A DNA stretch of 64,000 nt from Brucella anthropi_A (GTDB lineage Bacteria > Pseudomonadota > Alphaproteobacteria > Rhizobiales > Rhizobiaceae). The DNA is taken from the NCBI RefSeq assembly GCF_046630315.1, contig NZ_LQBD01000038.1:62001-126000 (forward strand), written 5' to 3'. Below the pieces are notes generated by a model. The model did no database searches, had not been told where the DNA came from, and was given only the letters and a program-made list of their open reading frames with translations. This document shows positions 51,493-60,800 of this stretch, one piece after another (position 1 is the stretch's first letter; each line of letters begins with the position of its first letter). The position numbers and the translations under genes are program-made.

Positions 51493-54387
51493 TTACAAAT
51501 TCTCGTCGATGAAACGGGCCAGAGCGCCGAACACACGGCGGCGATTTTCAATGCGCGCAAAGCCATGGCCTTCATGCGGGACGCGCAGATATTCGACCGG
51601 TTTTCCGAGGCCGCGCAGACACGAATAGACCATTTCGCTCTCGCATGGCGTGACGCGCGGGTCTTCCAGACCGTGCGCGATCATCAATGGGGCGACGATA
51701 TTGCCGATGCGATTGATGGGTGAGAACCGTTCCAGTTGATCCCGCATGGTTTCGGCATCTCCATATTCGATGGCGCGTAGCTCCTTGCGCCACGGTCCCG
51801 TGGTCTGCAGCAGGGTGAGGAAATTGGCGATCCCATAATATTCGACGCCCAGCTTCCAAAGGTCGGGATATTCCGTCATGGCCGACAGAACCATGAACCC
51901 GCCATAGGAACGACCGAACACACCGATGCGGCTCTCATCCACATCGCCACGTGCCGCGACCGCCATGCGCACCGCCTTGAGATCGGCGACGCTGTCCATG
52001 CGCAATTCACGGTCATCGAGATGCTGGTAGGCACGGCCATAACCGGTGCTGCCGCGAATATTTGGCGCGATGACCATGATGCCACGCGCCAGCATATACT
52101 GAATATCCGCCCGGAAATCCGGTTTCCACTGGGCTTCAGGGCCACCATGCACGATAATCATCACCGGATATCCGTCAGGGCCGGCGTCGCGATCCGGCTT
52201 ATAGATGAAATAGGGAACATCCAGTCCGTCGAAACTTGCAGCGCTCACTACCGTGGGTTCCAGAAAGGTCGGCAGCTTCACATTGGCCTTCGGCGCATCG
52301 GTCAGGCGGGTGAAGACACCTTTTTCGACGTCACAGCGCCAGATATCCCCCGGCGTCGCAGCACCCTCCATCGGCATGATTAGCGATGTGCCATCCGGCG
52401 TCCATGCGACCGAAGCCACCACGGCAGCAAACGGCAGTTCAAACTCTTTCAGCACCGCGCCATCACGGTCGATTAGCACCAGATCGTTCCAGCCCTGACG
52501 ATTGAGGACGAGCGCTATCCTGCTCTGGTCCGGCGATATGGCGAGCGCTTCGACATCCTGCCGGTCAAAAGCGGCAAGTTCCGTCAATGATTCCGCACCG
52601 TGCGGCTTGACCATGACCGAGAGATATTCCCGTTCCTGATCGGCAATCAACAGGATGCCGGAACCATCCTTGAAGAATTTCGGCGCCTGATAACGTGCCC
52701 GGCCTTCATGTGGCAGGATGTTTTCATAGGCACCTGTTTCGAGATTGAGACGGCACAAATCCTGATCCGTCATGGCACGCTGGCAATCATTGACCAGAAG
52801 CGACTTGCCGTCGGGGGAAAAGGCAGCGGGCGTGCGCCAGCCGGTACCCTCATAAACACATTTCGTCTCACCGGTGGCTACCGTCATCACATGAATGTCC
52901 ATGTGCGAACGGTCGCGATAATTGGCGCCATAGGCGATCTGCGTGCCGTCCGGCGACCAACAGCCCCAGGCGTGAACCACCGTAGTATTGGTGGTGAGAA
53001 GACGCGGCTCGCCTTCCGCGTTCTCGATCAGCCAGAGCTGGTGGCGTTCGTCGCCCCCCCAATCGGTCGTGATAAGCAGGTCACGGTTCTTGGGATTGAA
53101 GGCAAGGTTGCCAACCGGTTCCGGCAGAGTGGTGAGCTGACGCGGCGTGCCACCCGCAAGCGGACGCGCCCAGACCTGCGCCGTGCCGCTTTCATCGCTG
53201 AGATAGACCAGAAGTTCTCCATCTGGCGAGACCGCAGGCTTCACCGCCTTGCAGATATCGATGTAGTGCGCCATCGAAAGCGACGTGTCGGCGTCAGTCC
53301 TTGTATCGAACATCGAACTTTCCTCAATTCCAGGCATTGATGAGTGGGGGGATGCCAGCTGCCGCACCAGCCGGGTGGAGGCAGCAGCCAGTGCATCGGC
53401 CATAGGACCGATCGTCGACTGGTGATTGGCAAGGGTGACGATGGTGAATTTCGCTTCCGGCCAGGCTTCCTTGAGTTTCCAGGCCGTCATCATCGGCGTC
53501 ACCGTGTCGTAGCGCGCCTGCACGATTTCGGTCGGCAGGTGACGAATACGATCAATATTTTCGATGAGATAATTATCGGGTAGAAAAGCTCGGTTGACGC
53601 AGTAATGGGTGAAAATGCGCGATACCGCCAAGGCTGCTTCCGGCTTCAAAAGCCGGGAGACGTGGTGGGTATCCGGCTCGAATGTCTGGGTGCGCGCCGA
53701 AAAGCCGCGCAAGCTCCGGGCCGCGGCCTGTTCCTGCGCCGGATCGCCCGAGGTGAGCCGCTTGTAATACGCAGCCAGTAGATCGCCACGCTCGCTTTCC
53801 GGCACGAATTCGGCAAACTCCTGCCAGTGATCGGGGAAAATGGCGCGGCAGCCGTGGAACCACCAGTCGATATCCTCCTGCCCGCCCAGAAAGATACCGT
53901 GCAGCCGAAAGCCGAGACAGCGTTGTGGATGCGCAATGCCATAGGCAAGCGAGAGACACGAGCCCCAGGAGCCGCCAGCGACAAGCCAGCGATCGATCCC
54001 CAGTTTTTCGCGCAGTGCTTCCATATCCGCGATCAAATGCTGCGTGGTGTTTTCTGCAATCTCGGCGTTGGGGATGGAACGCCCCGCACCACGCTGATCG
54101 AAGGTGATGACGCGATAGACATCAAGATCGAAACTGGCGATCTGCCTGGCCGAGACGCCCGCACCGGGACCGCCATGCAGGAAGACGACCGGAATACCTT
54201 GCGGATTGCCAAATTCCAAAATGGAAAGTTCATGTATATCGCTGACCCGCATGCGAAATTCATGTGTCGGTTGCGCGAGGCCTGCCGTGCCAACGAATTT
54301 GCCTTGTGGCGTCAATTCTTTGAATAGTTGCGCATTTTTACCTGAAGGACACAAATTCTCCTTCGGAGCGCGCGTGGCTTCCGTCAT
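51493..54387 (-). CDS. Proline iminopeptidase fused to S9 prolyl oligopeptidase-type peptidase
   Basis: A 964-residue open frame with two alpha/beta-hydrolase enzymes. Residues about 20-345 are an S33 proline iminopeptidase: HGGPG at 71-75, nucleophile Ser140 in GGSWGSCLSLAY, Asp294 in ARYDTVTP and His322 in ANHQST. Residues about 359-964 are an S9 acylaminoacyl/dipeptidyl peptidase: beta-propeller repeats (AVSPDGELLVYLSD, CWSPDGTQIAYG, AFSPDGKSLLVN), then GRSYGGFM, HGLEDPRVTP and HEGHGF as the triad. No signal peptide is seen. A GAGGAAA five bases before Met359 could start the S9 enzyme on its own. The first gene of the operon, with GGGGAA before the start. Each half has the full length of a free enzyme. 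Confidence 0.88.
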   Translation of the reverse strand: MTEATRAPKENLCPSGKNAQLFKELTPQGKFVGTAGLAQPTHEFRMRVSDIHELSILEFGNPQGIPVVFLHGGPGAGVSARQIASFDLDVYRVITFDQRGAGRSIPNAEIAENTTQHLIADMEALREKLGIDRWLVAGGSWGSCLSLAYGIAHPQRCLGFRLHGIFLGGQEDIDWWFHGCRAIFPDHWQEFAEFVPESERGDLLAAYYKRLTSGDPAQEQAAARSLRGFSARTQTFEPDTHHVSRLLKPEAALAVSRIFTHYCVNRAFLPDNYLIENIDRIRHLPTEIVQARYDTVTPMMTAWKLKEAWPEAKFTIVTLANHQSTIGPMADALAAASTRLVRQLASPHSSMPGIEESSMFDTRTDADTSLSMAHYIDICKAVKPAVSPDGELLVYLSDESGTAQVWARPLAGGTPRQLTTLPEPVGNLAFNPKNRDLLITTDWGGDERHQLWLIENAEGEPRLLTTNTTVVHAWGCWSPDGTQIAYGANYRDRSHMDIHVMTVATGETKCVYEGTGWRTPAAFSPDGKSLLVNDCQRAMTDQDLCRLNLETGAYENILPHEGRARYQAPKFFKDGSGILLIADQEREYLSVMVKPHGAESLTELAAFDRQDVEALAISPDQSRIALVLNRQGWNDLVLIDRDGAVLKEFELPFAAVVASVAWTPDGTSLIMPMEGAATPGDIWRCDVEKGVFTRLTDAPKANVKLPTFLEPTVVSAASFDGLDVPYFIYKPDRDAGPDGYPVMIIVHGGPEAQWKPDFRADIQYMLARGIMVIAPNIRGSTGYGRAYQHLDDRELRMDSVADLKAVRMAVAARGDVDESRIGVFGRSYGGFMVLSAMTEYPDLWKLGVEYYGIANFLTLLQTTGPWRKELRAIEYGDAETMRDQLERFSPINRIGNIVAPLMIAHGLEDPRVTPCESEMVYSCLRGLGKPVEYLRVPHEGHGFARIENRRRVFGALARFIDENL
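53311..53325 (-). promoter_or_regulatory. Internal ribosome binding site and start at the fusion joint
   Basis: On the minus strand GAGGAAA (53325-53319) is followed by five bases and an in-frame ATG (53313-53311), Met359 of the fused protein. The S9 domain begins just after this methionine. A TGA in another frame overlaps the GAGG, which looks like the relic of a former upstream stop codon. Independent translation of a 606-residue S9 peptidase is therefore possible. Confidence 0.65.
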
Positions 54388-54780
54388 TTATTTCCCCATT
54401 TGGCGCTCGTTTGAATGGCGCGTCAGTCATCGTTTCCCGAAGCCGATCTTCTTGTCTTTTGAATAACTTGAAGATGAGCCGAGGGACGATCTCCCATGAC
54501 CGTCAGTTTTGTTGTTTTAAATTTATAGGCAGCAAATTTATGCGTTGGCCAATGCAATTTTGGACTTACCATTCCAATCTGGAATAGGACGGCCTGTTCC
54601 AAGAATCGGCAGGCCATGGCGAAAATGGTGATCCTTGAGTATCAGAGCATAGTGTACTGCGAGCATAACCCCGAAAAGTTGCCAACTTTTGGAGTAGTCT
54701 CTGAAACCAGCTTTACATTTGGGAAAGAAGAGGCTGGCAACGCTTTGGCCAGCCCCGCACTCATGGTGAAAACTGCGGCT
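54388..54780. other. Intergenic region with palindrome and iaaA terminator
   Basis: This 393-base stretch separates the peptide operon from the isoaspartyl peptidase gene and contains no convincing gene. ATTCCA-N3-TGGAAT at 54571-54585 is a perfect palindrome that could be an operator for the peptide operon. GGCCTG (54591) and CAGGCC (54610) form another inverted pair. At 54732-54754 GGCTGGC and GCCAGCC form a seven-pair stem followed on the minus strand by TCTTCTTT, a likely terminator of the isoaspartyl peptidase gene. Confidence 0.55.
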
Positions 54781-55713
54781 CTACCGATAGATGCCGGTAT
54801 GAATCTCACCATCCATACCGCACCAGGCACGGTACATGCCCGGACTGTTGAACGGCAGGCTGACATTACCCTTGCGATCCACAGCGACAAGGCCGCCGGA
54901 ACCGCCAATTTCGCCGAGTTCGCGAATGACTGTGCCAGCCGCTTCTTCGAGCGATTGCCCGGCCCAACGCATCCGCGCATCCACTTCGTGGCCGACGGCC
55001 CAACGAATGAAGTATTCTCCATGTCCGGTGGCTGAAAGCGCAGCGGTCTGGTCGTCCGCCCAGGTTCCCGCACCGATGACCGGGCTGTCCCCGACGCGCC
55101 CCGGCGTCTTGGCGGTCATGCCGCCCGTGGATGTGGCCGCAGCCAGATGCCCGAAACTGTCCAAAGCGACCGCGCCAACCGTTCCGTGCTTGCGGGCGGG
55201 ATCGCCATCGTCGGCTGCACCACTGCGGCGGCGCTCCATTTCGTCATGCAATGCCTTGCGGCGCTGTTCTGTCGAAAACCATTCCGGAGCCATCATTTCA
55301 AGGCCGGCAGTCTCACAGAAACGTTTTGCGCCTTCGCCTGCAAAAAACACGTGCTCAGTCCGTTCCATGACCGCCCGTGCAGCCAGAACAGGATGGCGCG
55401 GTCCGCAAATACCGGAAATTGCGCCGCATGCTCGCGTTGCGCCATCCATGATGGCGGCATCCATTTCATGCTTTTCATCCGTGGTAAAAACCGCACCACG
55501 GCCAGCGTTGAAAAGCGGGTTTTCTTCCAGCGCCATAACAGATGCGGTCACGGCATCGAGGGCTTTTCCACCGCCGCGCAATACGTCCAGTCCCGCCTGG
55601 AGGCATTCACGCAGACCCGCGTGATAGGCCGCTTCCCTCTTCGGCGTCATATTCGCCTTGAGAATGGTTCCAGCGCCGCCATGCAACGCGATTACAGGTA
55701 CGAATTCGGACAT
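54781..55713 (-). CDS. iaaA: Isoaspartyl peptidase/L-asparaginase (Ntn-hydrolase)
   Basis: A 310-residue plant-type asparaginase/isoaspartyl dipeptidase that self-cleaves before a threonine. The start of the beta subunit is visible as Thr178 in KHGTVGAVALD, followed by STGGMTAKTPGRVGDSPVIGAGTWAD, all strongly conserved. The N-terminal part has ALHGGAGT and NPLFNAGRGAVFT. It degrades beta-aspartyl dipeptides from damaged proteins and hydrolyses asparagine. The ATG is used; a TTG three codons earlier is also open. It is on the same strand as the peptide operon but separated by a terminator. Confidence 0.93.
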   Translation of the reverse strand: MSEFVPVIALHGGAGTILKANMTPKREAAYHAGLRECLQAGLDVLRGGGKALDAVTASVMALEENPLFNAGRGAVFTTDEKHEMDAAIMDGATRACGAISGICGPRHPVLAARAVMERTEHVFFAGEGAKRFCETAGLEMMAPEWFSTEQRRKALHDEMERRRSGAADDGDPARKHGTVGAVALDSFGHLAAATSTGGMTAKTPGRVGDSPVIGAGTWADDQTAALSATGHGEYFIRWAVGHEVDARMRWAGQSLEEAAGTVIRELGEIGGSGGLVAVDRKGNVSLPFNSPGMYRAWCGMDGEIHTGIYR

Positions 55714-56037
55714 TTCTGACAACTCACTATGGAAGATGATTGCATGCGGATCAAAATCGCGCGGGGGCAGATCAAGAAGAAGAAAAAAGCCCCAGCCACC
55801 TCATGAGCCGCAGAATTCCTGTCTATTCTATTTCGGCTTCACGTCCATAGCCAAACTATCCTCATCGGAGCACGCATGCGGGAAATCTTGTCCTTCTTCC
55901 CCCGCTCCCGAATGTTCCATTGCCTTACGGTTTCATTTCCGTGTGCAATCAGCTTCAACTTTACTTCTGATGGGCTTCAAAAGTCTGTTTGACGCATATC
56001 TTTCCCCGAAATGCGCTTCGCGCTTTCCGGGCTGCGC
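55714..56037. other. Gene-free stretch between iaaA and a small gene
   Basis: About 320 bases with no convincing gene on either strand. On the minus strand a GCTTTTTTCTTCTTC run near 55775-55795 follows a GC-rich segment and may mark the end of transcription from the small gene at 56038, though I see no clean stem. The promoter of iaaA should lie at 55714-55780. Confidence 0.4.
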
Positions 56038-56274
56038 CTAATCGGTAATACGGTCGTTTGTGAGAATTGCGTCCGCGACAAGTCCACCCGCCATGCGATA
56101 ATCATCCGACCATTCTTCATCGTCAAAGATACAAAGTGCAATCGTCGCGCAGCGTTGCCGCTCCCTCAAGATTGCCAGCGCGATGGCATCGAGATACGCC
56201 GTTTCGTCATTGGTTCCAGAGACTTCAAGCCATAAATCTCTGGCAGCATCCACAATATCACGGGGAAACTCCAT
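56038..56274 (-). CDS. Small protein of unknown function
   Basis: A 78-residue acidic protein (EFPRDIVDAARDLWLEV, AYLDAIALAILRERQRC, CIFDDEEWSDDYRMAGG) without signal peptide. AAGAGG lies nine bases before the ATG. Predicted mostly helical; I do not recognise the family. It diverges from the cyclopropane synthase gene across 239 bases that hold both promoters. Even composition and a ribosome site support a real gene, but its shortness leaves doubt. Confidence 0.55.
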   Translation of the reverse strand: MEFPRDIVDAARDLWLEVSGTNDETAYLDAIALAILRERQRCATIALCIFDDEEWSDDYRMAGGLVADAILTNDRITD

Positions 56275-56513
56275 GCCGTCCGCCTCTTCATGTGCTTCAG
56301 TGAGCAGAAATCCTGTTTCATCGAATCATAACCGCATATCCCTGTTTCTATCGCTTCACGGCGCAAAACATCAGACACTTCTTATAAAACCCGCATGAAA
56401 CGACCGGTACACGACGCCAACCGTCACGATTTTATGACTGCAATCATGAAACAGCTTAGGCTACGGTCAGCTTGGAAAGCTTATCTTCCGGAATCTCGAT
56501 AGAGAGGCGTGGC

Positions 56514-57803
56514 ATGACAGTTGAATCCAGGTCCGTGCGCATCATCCGGACAGTTATCGAAACACTGCGCCCACAGTTCGATGTGGAGTTATGGGATGGC
56601 ACGCGCATCGGCGCGTTCGGTGGCCCGGCACTGGTCATCAATGACCCGGCAATCGTTCGACAGCTTCTTCTCAAGCCAAATTATGATTCATTGATCGATA
56701 TCTGGACGTCCGGCCGTGTCGATATCCGCAATGGCACGATCTTCGACCTTGCCAATGCCAGAACAGACGGAAGCGTGAAGAAAAGGCTGAAGGAATTGCC
56801 CAAATGGCAGCTTCTGAAAGATCTTCCCGCCCTTTTGTTCGCCGGCAAATCCGATGCGCGCCAGGCCCTCGACGGCAAAGAGCCGTTCGTCAGCGGATCG
56901 AGCAAGGATGCCATAACCCATCATTACGACGTCTCCAACGCATTCTACAGTCTATTTCTTGATGACCGGATGGTTTACACATGCGGTTACTTTACCGATT
57001 GGGCAAACGACCTTGATCAGGCTCAGGAAGACAAGCTCGAACTCATCTGTCGCAAATTGCGGCTGAAACCCGGCGATCGCCTTCTGGATATCGGTTGCGG
57101 GTGGGGAGCCTTGCTCATCTATGCAGTACAGAAGTTTGGCGTGATCGGCACCGGCGTCTCCCTGTCGGAGGCTCAAACGGCACTCGCCCGCGAGAGGATC
57201 AGACAGGCGGGGCTTGAAGACAAGATCACCATCCATATCAAATCCTATGCCGAGCTTGACGGCGAATTCGACAAGATTTCGTCGGTGGGCATGTTCGAAC
57301 ATGTGGGCATTGCCAACTATGACGGCTATTTCAGCGCGGTGAATCGTCTGCTACGCCCCGGCGGGCTCTATATGCACCACGCAATCACGCGGCGCATGAA
57401 AAAGAACAAAAAAGCCTTCAAGCGCAAAAGCGCGGAACATCGGGCGCTGGTGAAGTATATTTTCCCGGGTGGTGAACTCGATCATCTGGGCATGACAGTC
57501 GAAAACCTTGAAGGGCATGGCTTCGAGGTCCATGACGTGGAAAACCTGCGTGACCATTATGGGCGCACGTGCCGTCTATGGTGCGAGCGCCTCCATGCCA
57601 ATTTCGACGCTGCGGTTGCGGAAATAGGCTATCCAAAGGCACGCCTCTGGCTCCTTTATCTTGCAGGATGTTCGCTGGCATTCGAGAGGGGAACCGTCCA
57701 GATCAACCAGACGCTCGCCTCCAAACGCAAGCGCGGCATCGCCGCCGTGCCCCAGACCAGAGCAGACATCTATGCCGGTTTCGGTGAACGCAATCCAGGT
57801 TAA
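56514..57803 (+). CDS. cfa: Cyclopropane-fatty-acyl-phospholipid synthase
   Basis: A 429-residue S-adenosylmethionine-dependent enzyme that turns membrane unsaturated fatty acids into cyclopropane fatty acids, as with the lactobacillic acid typical of Brucella-group membranes. It has the N-terminal lipid-binding domain (LKPNYDSLIDIWTSGRVDI), HHYDVSNAFYSLFLDDRMVYTCGYF, the SAM motif LLDIGCGWG at 190-198, FEHVG at 261-265 and FPGGELDHLGM. AGAGGCG precedes the chosen ATG; a TTG start 14 codons earlier is less likely. It is monocistronic and convergent with the autotransporter gene. Confidence 0.92.
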   Translation: MTVESRSVRIIRTVIETLRPQFDVELWDGTRIGAFGGPALVINDPAIVRQLLLKPNYDSLIDIWTSGRVDIRNGTIFDLANARTDGSVKKRLKELPKWQLLKDLPALLFAGKSDARQALDGKEPFVSGSSKDAITHHYDVSNAFYSLFLDDRMVYTCGYFTDWANDLDQAQEDKLELICRKLRLKPGDRLLDIGCGWGALLIYAVQKFGVIGTGVSLSEAQTALARERIRQAGLEDKITIHIKSYAELDGEFDKISSVGMFEHVGIANYDGYFSAVNRLLRPGGLYMHHAITRRMKKNKKAFKRKSAEHRALVKYIFPGGELDHLGMTVENLEGHGFEVHDVENLRDHYGRTCRLWCERLHANFDAAVAEIGYPKARLWLLYLAGCSLAFERGTVQINQTLASKRKRGIAAVPQTRADIYAGFGERNPG

Positions 57804-57851
57804 CCAAACCTCGATGCGTCGGAAACTGCACCAAAACAAATAGTGGGAACA

Positions 57852-57870
57852 TTTCCGGCATCTACGGAAA
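57852..57870 (-). terminator. Weak hairpin at the 3' end of the autotransporter gene
   Basis: TTTCCG and CGGAAA form a six-pair stem around seven bases directly beyond the autotransporter stop codon; TATTTGTTTTGG follows further down on the minus strand. Stem is short, so this is a tentative terminator between convergent genes. Confidence 0.35.
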
Positions 57871-60800
57871 TCAAAACTGTTGGCTGATCCGCAATCTTAC
57901 CTGTTGCGGCGTGGTTCCGGTCTGGCCAACCGATGTCCCATATTCGGCGCTCACCGCAAGACCTGTGCCGATGCCGAAGTCGGCTCCCAGGCTTATTGTG
58001 GCGAAATCATCCCCGGTATCATGGGTTTCAAGATCGTAACGGCGTCCCGAAACGTCTGCGTAACCTAATCCAAGCGAACTTTGTCCGGCAAAGTCGTGAC
58101 CATATTCCAGGCGCCCGCGCGGCGTGAGGGTGCCCCAGCCGGTATCGATCTGATAGGCAAGCCGCAGCCCCAGCAGCCCAGTCAACGTCTCGACAGACTG
58201 GGACCCATAGTAAAGATTGGCCCAGTCAGCCCCTTTTTCGGAGAAGGAATCCAGTTTTGACCTCGATGCCGTCAATCGTCCATAGGGGGATATCAGCAGT
58301 CCGTCGTTCCTGTATTGATAACCCGCCGTAAGCGAACCGAAATACTGATGCCCGTCGCGCGAACCATAGGCGAAGCTGCTTGTATCGGTCGCAAAACGTC
58401 GCGAATCGAAATTCATCTGGCCATAGCCCGCCACAATATCGAGATATGTTTCAGGTGTCGGATGATAGCTGCCATAAAGCGCCATGGCATATGCGCTTGC
58501 ATCGCTTTCCGTTCCGTTCTGGCCTATCCGGCTTTCATCGCTTCCGTAGCCGAAACCTACGCCCGCGGCAAAGGAAGCATTAAACCGATAATCCAAGCCC
58601 GCGCTCACGCCGACCGTTGTATAGTCGAAATTTTGAACACCGACATCCATCGAACCGAAATTGACGAAGCCCCCGGTCCAGACGGCCATGCTGCCGTTTC
58701 CGAACGCTGAGCAACGATCGGTGTTGTTTGTGTCGCTCCTGCTCCGGTCCTTCTGCTGATTGGCGCCAGGATGCTGCGACAATGGCTCGTTTGCAGAGTA
58801 AGGTTTGGGCCCACCAGCTTTCTCGTCGCTTCTGGCAGTGCCGTTTCGACTGTCGCTGACCGTCAATCCCCATTGATTCTGCAGACAGCCGCCGCCATGC
58901 AACTGTTCCAGCCGATCGTTGAAATTCGATATTTGCGCGTTCGCAAATCGTCTGGAGGCTTCGGCCTGCGCATTCACCAGCCCGACGACATCGGGATCTC
59001 TGGATGGGTCCGCGCGCGGCGTGATGGAAAACGTCACCGAGCCGGCAGGCGATGTTCCATAGGCGTTGCTGAGCGTGAAAGTTGCAATCGCGGTTCCTGA
59101 AAAATCAGGCGATGCAGTGAATTTCAGCTTGTAACGGCCAGCCCTTATGATGTCGGCGACAACCGTTTCAGATGCCGCTGCCGTGTCTCCCAGCGTTATG
59201 ATCGCGGTCCCGGCCGATGGTGGGGAAAGGGAGATCAGGCGGGCTCCGGTAAAAGGTCCACCTGTGGCTCCTGACGTGAGATCGACAGTTGCGCTGTTAC
59301 CGGCAATGACGGCGGCATTGAGGGGCGGGATAGAAATGGACGGTGCGGAAACCCGCAACGTGTAGGCGGCAGTACCCACGAAGCCGATTCCATCCGTTGC
59401 CGTCACGGTGAAGCTGCTGATGCTCACCGCTGTCGGCGTTCCGCTGATGGCACCGGTGGAAGGGTTGAAGCTCAATCCGTCCGGTAAGGTTCCTGACGTG
59501 ATTGCATAGGCATAGGGAGCTGTTCCATTCGTTGCGGCTATGGTTGCGGCATAGGTATTTCCGGCCGTCGCGTCCGGCAACGACCCCGCTCCCGGTGCGA
59601 AAACAAGCGGCGATCGCGGTTCGACATTGATGGTTACCGTGGCTACGGCTGAAGTTCCCCCGGCATTTGTCGCAGTATAGGTGAAACTGTCCGCACCACC
59701 AAAATAGGTGGGGGATGGAACATAGGTGACAATCTTGCCTGAAATCGCGATGCTGCCATGTGCAGGAAGCGCCGTCACTGCCACGCCAGTTATATCCGTA
59801 CCCGCGATCGAATCCGTCAGATCTATCGATACGGCTGTATTGTAAGGGATGGTTACAGTCTTGTTGGAGGCGACCGGAGCCGCAACAGCTATCGTTACGC
59901 TGTAAGCCCGCGAACTTCTAAACTGGAATGCATCCGTTGCGCTGACCGTAAAGTTAAATGGGCCGGAGACACTGGGCACTCCGCTCAGCATTCCCGATTG
60001 GGATAATGTCAGGCCTGCGGGAAGGCCCCCCGCAATGACCGCATATTCATAAGGGCCTGTCCCGCCGATAGCGATAAAACTGGTTGCCGAAAAAACAGTC
60101 CCGACCTGACCCGAAGGCAAGGTTGCAGGGCTGATATCTATCGTCGGCGCATTGACGGTAAGCTGATACAATTGATCGGCTGACTGCGTTGCGGCGTCCA
60201 CGACACGGACTGTAAAATTAAAGGTGCCGGTTGAGTGGGGTATGCCGGACAATATTCCCGAACTGGATAGCGTCAATCCAGGCGGGAGCGCGCCCCCACC
60301 CACCACCTGGAATTGGTAAGGCTGCACGCCACCGTCCGCCGCTATAGGGACACTGTACGGGTGCCCCCCGGTTGCGGCAGGCAGTGTCGAAGGCGTGGCG
60401 AGAGAAACGGCTCCACCCGGTACGACAATCAAAAAAGACTGCCTTACCGTCATTGCGGGATAGAAAGCGCCATTCCCCGCTTGGTCTGCATTGATTGTAC
60501 AGGTTCCGGGCGCCATCATGGTCAGGGAACCCATCGGAGTAATCGTACAAACATTGGTCGTTGCCGAGGAAAACACCACCGGCAAGCCGGATGTCGAAAG
60601 CGCAGTCAACGTTGGCGTCGCGCCAAAACTCATATTTCCAGGATTCGGAAAATTGATCGTCTGTTTCGCCATCGGCGTTAAGGAGATTGAAGGTGTCGAG
60701 GCCGGCCCGGTTCCAGAATTATTTCTGGCGACAACCGTGAAACTATATGCCGTACCATTGGTAAGGCCGGTCACTGTGATCGGGCTTCCAGGAGCTGTAG

